A DNA stretch of 7,940 bases, taken from an uncultured Verrucomicrobiota bacterium. Its GTDB lineage: Bacteria; Verrucomicrobiota; Kiritimatiellia; RFP12; UBA1067. Of this stretch, positions 1-7,482 are shown in pieces (the first letter of the stretch is position 1; each line of letters begins with the position of its first letter). A program made the translations under genes and the position numbers. Location of the stretch: positions 1 to 7,940 of the forward strand of contig CAMPAA010000146.1 of the NCBI GenBank assembly GCA_946631345.1, in the 5' to 3' direction. The notes beneath the pieces were generated by a model. The model did not search any database, had not been told where the DNA came from, and saw only the letters and a program-made list of their open reading frames with translations.

Positions 1-123
1 TAAAAACCGCGAATGGGTCTAAGGTAGTTCTCTCGCTTGTAAACGCTCATGATGGCGGTATTGTATCATATAGCGCTCTTGCACGTCAAGTTAAGGGGGT
101 AAAAAATATATATCTGTAAGAAC

Positions 124-142
124 TTAACCCGTTAACAGCTGT
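124..142. promoter_or_regulatory. Adjacent palindromes, possible operator
   Basis: TTAAC-CC-GTTAA (124-135) is a perfect inverted repeat with 5-base arms and a 2-base spacer. It abuts a second perfect palindrome, ACAGCTGT (135-142). Both lie just downstream of the most AT-rich part of the leader and about 90 bases before the first start codon, a normal place for a regulator site. Short palindromes arise by chance, no regulator gene is visible, and no second copy was noticed elsewhere in the window, so operator function is a guess. Confidence 0.25.
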
Positions 143-155
143 GATTCTCCGGCAT

Positions 156-175
156 ACCCGTCCTTTCGGTCGGGT
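156..175 (+). other. GC-rich hairpin in the leader
   Basis: The arms ACCCGTCC (156-163) and GGTCGGGT (168-175) pair over seven of eight positions, with one T-T mismatch, around the loop TTTC. It ends 53 bases before the first start codon. No T-run follows, so it does not look like an intrinsic terminator. It could shape the 5' untranslated region or be the remains of an attenuator. Confidence 0.35.
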
Positions 176-212
176 TGTGGCAGTTTGGGCGATGTGGTAG
201 AATTTCAACCAA

Positions 213-222
213 AAGGAGGAGG
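213..222 (+). promoter_or_regulatory. Strong Shine-Dalgarno site of the GH28 gene
   Basis: AAGGAGGAGG is a near-perfect anti-16S match placed 6-9 bases before the ATG at 229. It fixes that ATG as the start, in preference to the in-frame TTG at 175, which lies in the hairpin's last base and has no such site. Confidence 0.8.
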
Positions 223-228
223 AACAAC

Positions 229-1545
229 ATGAAAGCGACAAAGTGCCTGCCGTCTGTTATCGCCGTGTTTGCGCTCGGCGCTTTCCTCTCGTTGGTTGGT
301 GCGGACTTTTCGGTGCGGGATTACGGCGCGAAGGGCGACGGCGCAACGAAGGACACGGCGGCGATCCAGTCCGCGATAGACGCGGCGGCGGCAAAGGGAG
401 GCGGTCGCGTCGTGCTTGCAGACGGAACTTTTCTCTCCGGGGCGCTTGCGCTCAAAAGCGGTATTGAGCTGCACATCGACCGAACGGCGAAACTTCTAGC
501 CTCGCCGAACATTGCCGATTTCCCCGATTGGCCGGGAGCAAGGCATGTCGACAAGGACAGTCTGCCGCGCCGGCGTAGTGCCGCCTTCATTTTTGCAGAC
601 GAGGCGGAGCGAATCGCCATCACGGGCGGCGGGACGATAGACTGCAATGGCGCGTACCACACACGGGAGAAGGTCGATGCGAACTGGACCGGCTGGAAGT
701 ACGAGCGTGTCTACGACATGACAAACTCCCTGCCGCGCGTCGTGTTTCTCGCCGGTTGCCGCGACGTCGTGCTGAAGGATGTCACGATGGTCGGCCAGCC
801 CTCGGGATGGAGCTACTGGATTCACGACTGCGACCGTGTGCAAATCAATGGGCTCAAGATACTCGCCGACGTCCGCTACCCTAACAACGACGGCATCCAT
901 GTGAACTGCTCGCGCGATGTGGCGATTTCCGACTGCATAATCGAGACGGGGGACGATTCGCTCGTCGTGCGCGCCAACAGCCGTTCGCTTCGGGAGGACA
1001 AGCCGTGCGAACGCGTCGTCGTTGTGAATTGCACGCTGAGGAGCTGGGCGAACGGCATACGCATCGGGTGGACGAACGACGGCGTGATACGCGACTGCCA
1101 CTTTTCGAACATCGCGATGCACGATACGTCCGTCGGCATTGCCTTCGTGCTTCCGGGCAAGAGCGGGATGGACTACGGGCGCGAAGCGACGCTCGTTGAA
1201 AACCTCGTCTTCAACAACATCAGCATGCGTGGCATCTACGGACGGCCGATTCTGGCGGAGATTGCTCCGGCGGAAAAAGGCGTTATGGCAAAGGCGATGC
1301 GAGACGTCCGATTTGAGAACGTCCATGCGACAGGATTGGAGCTTCCGCTGATGTCCGGACGCTACGGATGCCCGCTCCAGAACTGGACGTTTGCCAACTG
1401 TTCTTTCCGCAAGGTCTCGGAAGCAGACCTGCCGGACTGGAAGCACCACGGCGCAGCCGCGTGGGACCGCAAGGCGGGGCAGAATTTCATAATTCGAAAC
1501 ACCAAAGGTTTCAAGCTAGACAATACGGAGCTCGACACTCCATGA
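229..1545 (+). CDS. Secreted glycoside hydrolase family 28 (polygalacturonase-like) protein
   Basis: 438 residues. GH28 enzymes hydrolyse alpha-galacturonosyl bonds in homogalacturonan or rhamnogalacturonan with a right-handed parallel beta-helix. Residues 1-25 form a Sec signal peptide (Lys4/Lys5, hydrophobic 9-23, likely cleavage VGA|D). The mature protein opens with the DFSVRDYGAKGDG segment typical of the N-terminal part of GH28 and pectate-lyase-3 beta-helices, followed by repeated helix-rung patterns. The catalytic-type acids are present: NND with Asp221, and GDD with Asp242 and Asp243. The canonical GHG motif is replaced by Ala274-Asn275-Gly276 and no RIK motif is seen, so a plain endo-polygalacturonase is unlikely. 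An exo-acting, rhamnogalacturonan-type or other GH28 activity is more plausible. Length is normal for secreted bacterial members. The stop codon overlaps the next start (ATGA), which suggests translational coupling. The family call is firm; the substrate is inferred. Confidence 0.87.
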   Translation: MKATKCLPSVIAVFALGAFLSLVGADFSVRDYGAKGDGATKDTAAIQSAIDAAAAKGGGRVVLADGTFLSGALALKSGIELHIDRTAKLLASPNIADFPDWPGARHVDKDSLPRRRSAAFIFADEAERIAITGGGTIDCNGAYHTREKVDANWTGWKYERVYDMTNSLPRVVFLAGCRDVVLKDVTMVGQPSGWSYWIHDCDRVQINGLKILADVRYPNNDGIHVNCSRDVAISDCIIETGDDSLVVRANSRSLREDKPCERVVVVNCTLRSWANGIRIGWTNDGVIRDCHFSNIAMHDTSVGIAFVLPGKSGMDYGREATLVENLVFNNISMRGIYGRPILAEIAPAEKGVMAKAMRDVRFENVHATGLELPLMSGRYGCPLQNWTFANCSFRKVSEADLPDWKHHGAAAWDRKAGQNFIIRNTKGFKLDNTELDTP

Positions 1546-4043
1546 ATACGAGAAATTCACAGATGTGGACATTTGCGACTGTCGTATTTGTGGCGGCGAT
1601 GTCATCTGCGAAGGCGATGTCTGAGCCGTCTTCCCCCATCCGACTTGCCGAGGGCGGAAAGGCGCTTGCCAAAATCGTTGTGGCGGACAAGGCGGACAAG
1701 GCGGCGCGTTTCGGCGCACTAGATCTCAAATGGCACCTTGACCGCATGACAGGCGGGTCGTTTGAGATTGTGACCGACGCGGAACTCGAGAAGCAGGATG
1801 CCGATGCTCTTCCGACACTTGTCTGCGTTGGCCCAACTCGTTTTGCCGAGGTGGATGTCTCTTCTTTTGCAAAACAGGAGTTTGCGGTTGCGGCCAGGAA
1901 AGGCTGCATTGTTCTCGCAGGACTCGACATGCCCGACAAAGGTCGATTTGTCTATCAAAATGACGGCACCAATGTGACGATAAGGGGTCAGCCCAGCTTC
2001 TATCACGCCCAAGGGTCGATGTACGCGGTCTATGATTTTCTGCAGAAGGAATGCGGGGTTGTATGGGCTGATATGTCCGACTTCGGAACCTATCTTCCAC
2101 GCAATCCGGATTTGTGCGTGTCGGTCACGAATCGGAGGCAGAAGCCGTTCATTGCATACCGCGGGGGAACCATAGACTACCCAAAGTTTGGACAGGGCAA
2201 GAACAGCCTTCTTCTGTGGAGGGCGGGAACGAAGGAATTCGAGGAATGCCAGCGGCTCATGTACGAGAACACGAATTCGATTGCTGCGCGTTCTGTACTC
2301 TTTCGGTTGCGGCATCGGATCGGTGGACGTGAAGCGCGGGCCAATCATTCATTCTACCACTACTACGACAAATACTGGGATGAAGGGTCAAAGGACTTTA
2401 TCCGAAAATGGCCAGAGATATTTGCAAAAGGGTACGGTGAAAAGAAGCCCCCGCAGATGTGCTACTCGTCCAAGGCGTTTATCGATCTGGTCATAGGCGA
2501 CATTCGTGCCTATTTCGACCAGGATCCAAGAAACGGCCGGTTTGTCTGGGGGCATGACAACTATTGCCTTGCCCAGATGGACAATTCGTTCTACTGCAAA
2601 TGCGATGACTGTCAGTCCCAGATGGAGCCTGACCGAGAGGTGGACAAAGCCTCGGATTCGACTTACTGGTTCCGATTTGTCAAGACCGTAGCCGATGAAA
2701 TCGCCAAGACGCATCCGACGAAGCAGATATCGACTCTTGCCTATCATTCACACGAAGGGCTTCCGCATGGCTTCTCCCTGCCGACCAATGTCGTCGTATA
2801 TTTCTGCCTCTCGGCAAACCGCGAGCCTTATCGGATGCGCTTCAAGCCGCAGCTGCGCCGCATGCAGGAATGGCGCAAGGCGTATCCGGACCAGCCGATT
2901 GCTATGTGGCTATACAACACATATCCACTTGAGCACACGAACAACAGCGGCTTTAACTGCTTCCCCGGATTCTTCGCTCACGAAGCAGCGCGGCAGTACA
3001 GGTTCTTCCTTGAAAACGACTTCTCGGCTGGCATCTTTCAATGCGGTATGAACGGCGATGTAGACACATACATGCAATTCGAGTGGATGATTGACCCTAC
3101 GCGAGATCCTGACGAGATGCTGGACGAGTTCTTCAAGACGTATGGTCGTGCGGGCGAGCCGCTCAAGGAGTATTATCGCCTTGTTGAAAATCGGTATTGT
3201 GACTTCAAACGATATCCGAAAAGCGACAGCAAGCAGACTGCGGCACTCGCCTGGGGCGGTGATGAAATGCCAGGTTTGATGAGGAGACTCGGCGAACTTG
3301 TTGAAGAGGCGGAACGCCTGGCCGAAACGCCGGTCGAGAAGCGCCGCGTCGCCATCTGGAAGCTTGGTGTTTGGCAGTATATGAAAGAGGGCTACGAAAC
3401 CTTTCTGAAGCGCCAACGGACTTCAAAGCCGAATTGGACGGCCCGCCGCGTGCCGCCTGCCGCCGGAGACGTGGCGAAAGTCAATTGGCCGAGGATTCCC
3501 GCAAAGAAGTTCGTCCTCTACAATGCCGGCAGCGACGTGCCGTCGCAGTTCTCCGGAGAGGTCCGCCTGGCCCATGACGGAGATTGGTTTTATCTTGAAT
3601 TGATGCACTTCGTGGAGACCTCTCGGCTCAAATGCGAACCCGGCATCTTCCCGTGCGATACGTGGGAGCTGTTCATCGCGAGGCAAGAGGCGTTGCCTTA
3701 CCGCCACTACGCTTCCAGCCCCGACGGCAGAATGGTCGCGATGTCGAACGGCGAGGTCAACGGACGCATAAACGTGCCTGCCGCAGAGTCCGGCCTTGAC
3801 GCATACGGCGCCAGGGTCGTGTCCGATACGTCCAGTCCAGGAGTCTGGAAGCAGCGATTCGCATTTCCGCTCAATGGCTTCACGGACGCGCCTGTCAGAC
3901 CGGGCGAGAGCTTCTATCTCAACTGCATTCGTGTCGTTAACGAATGCCTGACGCAGGGGAAGTGTTCGAAGATCCTCGCAGTGACAAAAGGCACTACGGC
4001 CCACACGACGGATCGCATGGGCAAGGTAACTCTTGAAAGATGA
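1542..4043 (+). CDS. Secreted DUF4838 protein with C-terminal CBM9-like domain
   Basis: 833 residues. Residues 1-25 form a signal peptide (hydrophobic 9-20, cleavage near AKA|M). Residues about 32-190 resemble the non-catalytic N-terminal domain found before GH67 alpha-glucuronidases and related enzymes (ALDLKWHLDRMTGG at 59-72 and the VYDFLQ segment near 163-168). Residues about 200-555 match DUF4838 as I recognise it: an aromatic/His cluster at 269-279, WGHDN at 336-340, the Cys motif CKCDDC at 352-357, and a TIM-barrel-like series through FCLSAN (421-426) and QFEW (512-515). Residues about 645-833 resemble a family 9 carbohydrate-binding or DOMON-type beta-sandwich. The biochemical function of DUF4838 is not known to me; the GH67-like layout suggests a glycosidase or sugar-binding role. 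The start is chosen because it gives the signal peptide, overlaps the previous stop by ATGA, and has CGGAG at 1526-1530, 11 bases upstream. A longer reading frame into the GH28 gene is out-of-frame overlap. Confidence 0.8.
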   Translation: MNTRNSQMWTFATVVFVAAMSSAKAMSEPSSPIRLAEGGKALAKIVVADKADKAARFGALDLKWHLDRMTGGSFEIVTDAELEKQDADALPTLVCVGPTRFAEVDVSSFAKQEFAVAARKGCIVLAGLDMPDKGRFVYQNDGTNVTIRGQPSFYHAQGSMYAVYDFLQKECGVVWADMSDFGTYLPRNPDLCVSVTNRRQKPFIAYRGGTIDYPKFGQGKNSLLLWRAGTKEFEECQRLMYENTNSIAARSVLFRLRHRIGGREARANHSFYHYYDKYWDEGSKDFIRKWPEIFAKGYGEKKPPQMCYSSKAFIDLVIGDIRAYFDQDPRNGRFVWGHDNYCLAQMDNSFYCKCDDCQSQMEPDREVDKASDSTYWFRFVKTVADEIAKTHPTKQISTLAYHSHEGLPHGFSLPTNVVVYFCLSANREPYRMRFKPQLRRMQEWRKAYPDQPIAMWLYNTYPLEHTNNSGFNCFPGFFAHEAARQYRFFLENDFSAGIFQCGMNGDVDTYMQFEWMIDPTRDPDEMLDEFFKTYGRAGEPLKEYYRLVENRYCDFKRYPKSDSKQTAALAWGGDEMPGLMRRLGELVEEAERLAETPVEKRRVAIWKLGVWQYMKEGYETFLKRQRTSKPNWTARRVPPAAGDVAKVNWPRIPAKKFVLYNAGSDVPSQFSGEVRLAHDGDWFYLELMHFVETSRLKCEPGIFPCDTWELFIARQEALPYRHYASSPDGRMVAMSNGEVNGRINVPAAESGLDAYGARVVSDTSSPGVWKQRFAFPLNGFTDAPVRPGESFYLNCIRVVNECLTQGKCSKILAVTKGTTAHTTDRMGKVTLER

Positions 4044-4057
4044 AAGGAACAATGCAA

Positions 4058-6340
4058 ATGAAATGCGATGTTCAAACAGCAAAGTCCGGTCATGGGAAGC
4101 TCTTTCATGCATCAGAAAAAGCACTTTGTGCGCTGATTGTGGTGGCGATGTTCCCGGCGTTTGCCCTCGGTGCGGACATAACTTGGACCGGTGCAGTCGA
4201 TACCGACTGGGTAAATGGCGACAATTGGGATGGAGGAGTCCCACAGAACGGAGACGATGTGATAATTCCATCGGGGAAATCGGCAATGATTGCCACTTCC
4301 TCGGCGAACCTCGCTTCGATTACGATTTCGGGAACGCTTGTGATGACAAATTGGATGACGCGCCTCAACGCGGTGACGATGACGATCCCAAGCGGCGGCA
4401 TTCTCACAAGCGGCGCGGCTGTCACGAACGAGACAGACCTGAGCCGCGTTTGGATCAACTGCACGGATTTGACGATAGAGCATGGAGGCAAGATTGATGT
4501 GAACTACAAGGGCTATGTGGGATATCCAAAGGGATCTGACCATGCAGGATATGGCCCTGGCGCAGGCGATATGAAGAAGGCAAACTTTGTGACGGCGCCT
4601 TCCCATGGCGGACACGGAGCCCGTGTGCCTAACGCAAGCTATGTCTTGCCAAATGTCATGCCGTACGACAATCCTGCCGCACCGGAACTTCCAGGTTCCA
4701 GCGGCGCATCAAGCCAATACGGTGCAGGCAGATGCGGCGGTGGCGCCGTAAAGATCGAGGCATCCGGCGCAGTCGTAGTCAATGGCGCGATTCTTGTGGA
4801 TGGTCAGAGTGCCTCCTCGTACGGTACGGCTAGTGCTGATCAGCATTCTCCAGCCGGATCGGGTGGTAGCATCTATATTACATGCCGGACAATCTCTGGA
4901 TCTGGGACACTGTCCGCGAATGGCGGAGGAGGTTCCAATCCTAGTCAATCGGGTCATCCGGCTGGCGGTGGTATGATTGCCGTCCACTATGACTCGGAAG
5001 CGCAGCAGGCGGTCTCAGTTTCGGGAATGACGATAACTGCTGCCGCCGGCAGACATTACCAGACGGGAGACCGCGCCTACAAGTCCACGAATGTGGACGA
5101 CAAATACGACCCGAGTGGCATTAACGCCGGCATGGGCACGGTTCACTTCACAGATGCGCAGATTGCGCGGCAGATTGCCGGGAAGACTTTGACGGGCAAT
5201 GTCCTCGGCTTCTCGGAGTATGTCTATGACGGAGACTGGTCGTTTACAGGCGGGCACGTGATGTTCGGTGAAGAGGGCGTGAAGGTTACGGTCAACGGCG
5301 ATCTCGTGCTCTCTGGCGACGACTCGCGTCTTGAAATCGGCGGCGGTGTAACGACAAACTGGTGCAACAGCATCGTGATGTACGCCGGGACGACGCCGAG
5401 CGAACTGACCGTGACGGGCGACCTGACGCTTGGTGGCGTGTCGCGCCTCGATATCCGTGCGGCGGCGACGAACGGCGTTGACAGGTTTGGTGCGCTCGTC
5501 AAGGTTGGCGGAACGATGACGATTGCCACGAACTGCTTTGTCTATTCGTGGAGCGACTGTCTGAACCTCGGTTCGCCACGTTTTGAGGTCGGTTCGCTCG
5601 ACGTGCAGACAGGCGGCGTGTTTACTGCGGCAGGCCGCGGAGGGCGTGGATCGTATCATGAAAATTTCACATCGTTTGGCTCTATCGCTTACGGAAAAGG
5701 GCCGGGAGCTGCTGGGGCCTTGCTTGCGGGCGGAAGCCACGGCGGAAAAGGCGGCAAAGGCAGAAACACAGCGAAAGATCCATACGATGACCTCCTTCGC
5801 CCGTGCATGGCAGGTTCTGGTGGTTCGGGCTCAAACGATAAATGGGCGCAGGGCGGTGCCGGCGGAGGGATGATCTACGTGACAGCCACGAACGGCATGA
5901 TTCGCGTTGACGGAACAATAGACGCAAGCGGGTCTGGTGGAAACATATTAGGAAATGGCTACGGTGGCGGTGGTTCGGGCGGAACAATTCTGCTGGAGGC
6001 CAAGCGTTTCATCGGTGGCGAGACGGGCGCACTTTTGGCTAATGGCGGAGATACAATGCCTGCAAGCAACGCCAACAATCGTTCCGGCTCCGGCGGCGGA
6101 GGACGCATTGCGGTGTGGTGTGGCGCACCATGGTCGGAAGAGGTCAAGTCGTCCAGAATTAGTATACAGGAGACGCCTATCTCTGGCAATCCAAGATACA
6201 TGTCATATCTCGGTTCCTACTCTGTCGCCGGGGGCAATGTGCTTGGAGACTATGGTTCTGACGAGCGGATAGGAGGGGGTGGAACGGTGCGATTCTGCTA
6301 CATACACGCATCGAATGGCTTTATAATTATATGCCGATAG
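4058..6340 (+). CDS. Large secreted Gly-rich protein with duplicated module (adhesin- or scaffold-like)
   Basis: 760 residues from this start. After a long polar N-terminus, residues 22-39 form a signal-peptide core (likely cleavage LGA|D). Residues 41-71 carry the ITWTGA...W...NW...GVP...DDVIIP pattern found at the head of many bacterial surface proteins. Two Gly-rich modules follow (about 130-310 and 505-690). Each runs in the order: a beta stretch with a GG turn, GPG, SHGG, a (G)GGA or GGGM strand, a V-D-G strand, GSGG, and an ANGG strand. Between them (about 355-500) lie short beta repeats. The fold is probably a beta-helix or beta-solenoid. No catalytic motif is recognised. Two other starts exist: ATG 4040 overlaps the previous stop, and ATG 4052 lies too near the ribosome site. 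AGGA at 4045-4048 is 9 bases before ATG 4058 and favours it. The role is not known; binding polysaccharide or displaying enzymes at the surface is inference from the neighbours. Confidence 0.7.
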   Translation: MKCDVQTAKSGHGKLFHASEKALCALIVVAMFPAFALGADITWTGAVDTDWVNGDNWDGGVPQNGDDVIIPSGKSAMIATSSANLASITISGTLVMTNWMTRLNAVTMTIPSGGILTSGAAVTNETDLSRVWINCTDLTIEHGGKIDVNYKGYVGYPKGSDHAGYGPGAGDMKKANFVTAPSHGGHGARVPNASYVLPNVMPYDNPAAPELPGSSGASSQYGAGRCGGGAVKIEASGAVVVNGAILVDGQSASSYGTASADQHSPAGSGGSIYITCRTISGSGTLSANGGGGSNPSQSGHPAGGGMIAVHYDSEAQQAVSVSGMTITAAAGRHYQTGDRAYKSTNVDDKYDPSGINAGMGTVHFTDAQIARQIAGKTLTGNVLGFSEYVYDGDWSFTGGHVMFGEEGVKVTVNGDLVLSGDDSRLEIGGGVTTNWCNSIVMYAGTTPSELTVTGDLTLGGVSRLDIRAAATNGVDRFGALVKVGGTMTIATNCFVYSWSDCLNLGSPRFEVGSLDVQTGGVFTAAGRGGRGSYHENFTSFGSIAYGKGPGAAGALLAGGSHGGKGGKGRNTAKDPYDDLLRPCMAGSGGSGSNDKWAQGGAGGGMIYVTATNGMIRVDGTIDASGSGGNILGNGYGGGGSGGTILLEAKRFIGGETGALLANGGDTMPASNANNRSGSGGGGRIAVWCGAPWSEEVKSSRISIQETPISGNPRYMSYLGSYSVAGGNVLGDYGSDERIGGGGTVRFCYIHASNGFIIICR

Positions 6341-6354
6341 GGAAGGCGGTAGGA

Positions 6355-7482
6355 ATGTTCACAAAGCACTGTATAGGGGGTGGTGTCATCGTTGCAGGCG
6401 CGGTTGTTTCTGCATATGCACTTGCGCAGCCTGTTGTCGTCGGTGAACTGCCGAAACTTGAGGATGCCCAAGTTGAAACATTCATGGACAAAGTATACGG
6501 ACGACGTCCAGTGGAGCGCCCGGCAAATATGACATTTGCCGATCTCTACCCTCCGGAGACGTTCAAGGGGGCTTCTGCAGACGATGTGAAGCACACGATG
6601 GACGCATGTCGACGCATTGTTGTCTGTCGTTATCGAGGGCCGTATGGCGAGGATTCATTCCGATTCACTGTTTTTGTGCCGAGATCGGCTAAGAGACCTT
6701 CACCGGCGTTTCTCCTCATCTGCAACCGTAATCCCGGTGTGAACATCGATCCGTGTCGAGTTTCACGCACGAGCTTCTGGCCGGCGGAGGATATCGTTGC
6801 CCGCGGCTATGCGGCGATAGCGTTCTGGACGGATGAGATTGCGGTCGACTGCGGCTCGTCGGAGTATGTCTTCAAGTCTGGTGTATTCCGATGCTTCGAG
6901 AATCCCGCAGAGCCGCGCGCGGACAACGCATGGGGGGCACTGGCAGCCTGGTCATGGGGGGCGAGTCGCGTGATGGACTGGATTGAAACATGTCCAGACA
7001 TAGACAAGAAGCATGTGGCGGTAGTCGGACATTCGCGTGGAGGCAAGGCGGCGCTTGTTGCTGGAATATTCGACAGTCGCTTTGCGATGGCAATCTCGAA
7101 TTGTTCGGGCTGCGGCGGTGCGAAGTTGAACCATTGCGCGCTCCCCCAAAGCGAACACATAGGAGACATATATGGTCGTTTCCCGTATTGGTTCTGTCGG
7201 AATTTTTCGAAGTATGTCGGCAAAGACCAATCGTTGCCGTTCGACCAGCATCAGTGGCTCTCACTAATGGCACCGCGACTTTTATATGTTTCATCGGGAG
7301 CTCTCGATCGTTGGGCGGGCACCGATGGCGAGGCGGCGGCGGTTGAGCTAGCGCGTCCTGCCTGGGGTTGGCGAGGCGCGGATGATGTTGGGTATCATGT
7401 TCATGAAGGGGGACATGACTTGACGTCGTATGATTGGATGCGTTACATGGATTTCGCGGATGCACATGGTTGGATGAATTAA
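6355..7482 (+). CDS. Secreted CE15/CE19-like alpha/beta-hydrolase esterase
   Basis: 375 residues. These enzymes cleave methyl or sugar-uronate esters (glucuronoyl esterases in CE15; as I recall, CE19 holds a pectin methylesterase). Many are labelled acetylxylan esterase or plain alpha/beta hydrolase. Residues 1-24 form a signal peptide (hydrophobic 8-21, cleavage near ALA|Q). The nucleophile elbow is GHSRGGK at 225-231 with Ser227. The catalytic His is His354 in GGHDLT. SGCGG follows at 251-255. The Glu usual in CE15 just before this is Cys250, so Asp318 (ALDRWAG) is the likely acid. Twelve cysteines over 375 residues suggest disulfides after export. The start is set by GGAAGG at 6341-6346, 8 bases upstream, and by the signal peptide; ATG 6331 would overlap the previous gene by 10 bases and lacks a good ribosome site. 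Next to a GH28 gene, a uronic-acid ester substrate in pectin fits, but this is inferred. Confidence 0.75.
   Translation: MFTKHCIGGGVIVAGAVVSAYALAQPVVVGELPKLEDAQVETFMDKVYGRRPVERPANMTFADLYPPETFKGASADDVKHTMDACRRIVVCRYRGPYGEDSFRFTVFVPRSAKRPSPAFLLICNRNPGVNIDPCRVSRTSFWPAEDIVARGYAAIAFWTDEIAVDCGSSEYVFKSGVFRCFENPAEPRADNAWGALAAWSWGASRVMDWIETCPDIDKKHVAVVGHSRGGKAALVAGIFDSRFAMAISNCSGCGGAKLNHCALPQSEHIGDIYGRFPYWFCRNFSKYVGKDQSLPFDQHQWLSLMAPRLLYVSSGALDRWAGTDGEAAAVELARPAWGWRGADDVGYHVHEGGHDLTSYDWMRYMDFADAHGWMN

Larger units (their letters stand above)
1..228 (+). promoter_or_regulatory. Non-coding leader upstream of the five-gene cluster
   Basis: This stretch holds no convincing gene. It is clearly more AT-rich than the coding region, most of all around 100-113 where an A-run passes into alternating TA. 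It must contain the cluster promoter if the operon starts here, but no good -35/-10 pair stands out. The nearest candidates are TTGCAC at 79-84 with an A/T-rich hexamer about 17-19 bases downstream, and TTGTAA at 37-42 with TATTGT at 59-64. Neither is convincing. Two palindromes (124-135 and 135-142) and a hairpin (156-175) lie between this AT-rich part and the first gene. The window opens with TAA, which could be an upstream stop codon, but nothing shows that. Confidence 0.4.

Noticed and set aside
156..180. Rho-independent terminator of an upstream gene
   Set aside because: The hairpin is followed by TGTGGCAG and not a T-run, and no upstream gene is seen.
175..228. In-frame TTG upstream extension of the GH28 gene
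   Set aside because: The added residues are basic and polar ahead of a clear signal peptide, the TTG lies at the hairpin edge, and the near-perfect ribosome site points to ATG 229.
496..1449. 317-codon open frame on the - strand opposite the GH28 gene
   Set aside because: It lies wholly over a gene with clear family motifs, has no recognisable domain, and is explained by the GC-rich codon pattern of the + strand.
1682..1699. Perfect 9-base tandem repeat GGCGGACAA x2
   Set aside because: It is in frame and encodes Ala-Asp-Lys twice in the N-terminal domain of the DUF4838 protein; two copies in coding sequence are not a repeat element.
3423..4286. 287-codon open frame on the - strand opposite the DUF4838 gene end and the Gly-rich gene start
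   Set aside because: It crosses two well-supported + strand genes, its product is low-complexity Arg/His-rich, and it has no motif.
5015..5740. 241-codon open frame on the - strand opposite the Gly-rich gene
   Set aside because: A shadow of the repetitive Gly codons on the + strand; no signal, motif or ribosome site.
5900..6110. GGT/GGC-rich stretches as a DNA-level repeat array
   Set aside because: They encode the Gly runs of the second module with varied codons and no fixed unit, so protein composition explains them.
6236..6340. PEP-CTERM or LPXTG-type anchor on the Gly-rich protein
   Set aside because: No PEP or LPXTG motif, the hydrophobic run is only about five residues, and only one basic residue ends the chain.
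6331..6354. ATG 6331 as start of the esterase
   Set aside because: It overlaps the previous gene by 10 bases, lacks a ribosome site at proper spacing and adds eight residues before a signal peptide that starts well at ATG 6355.
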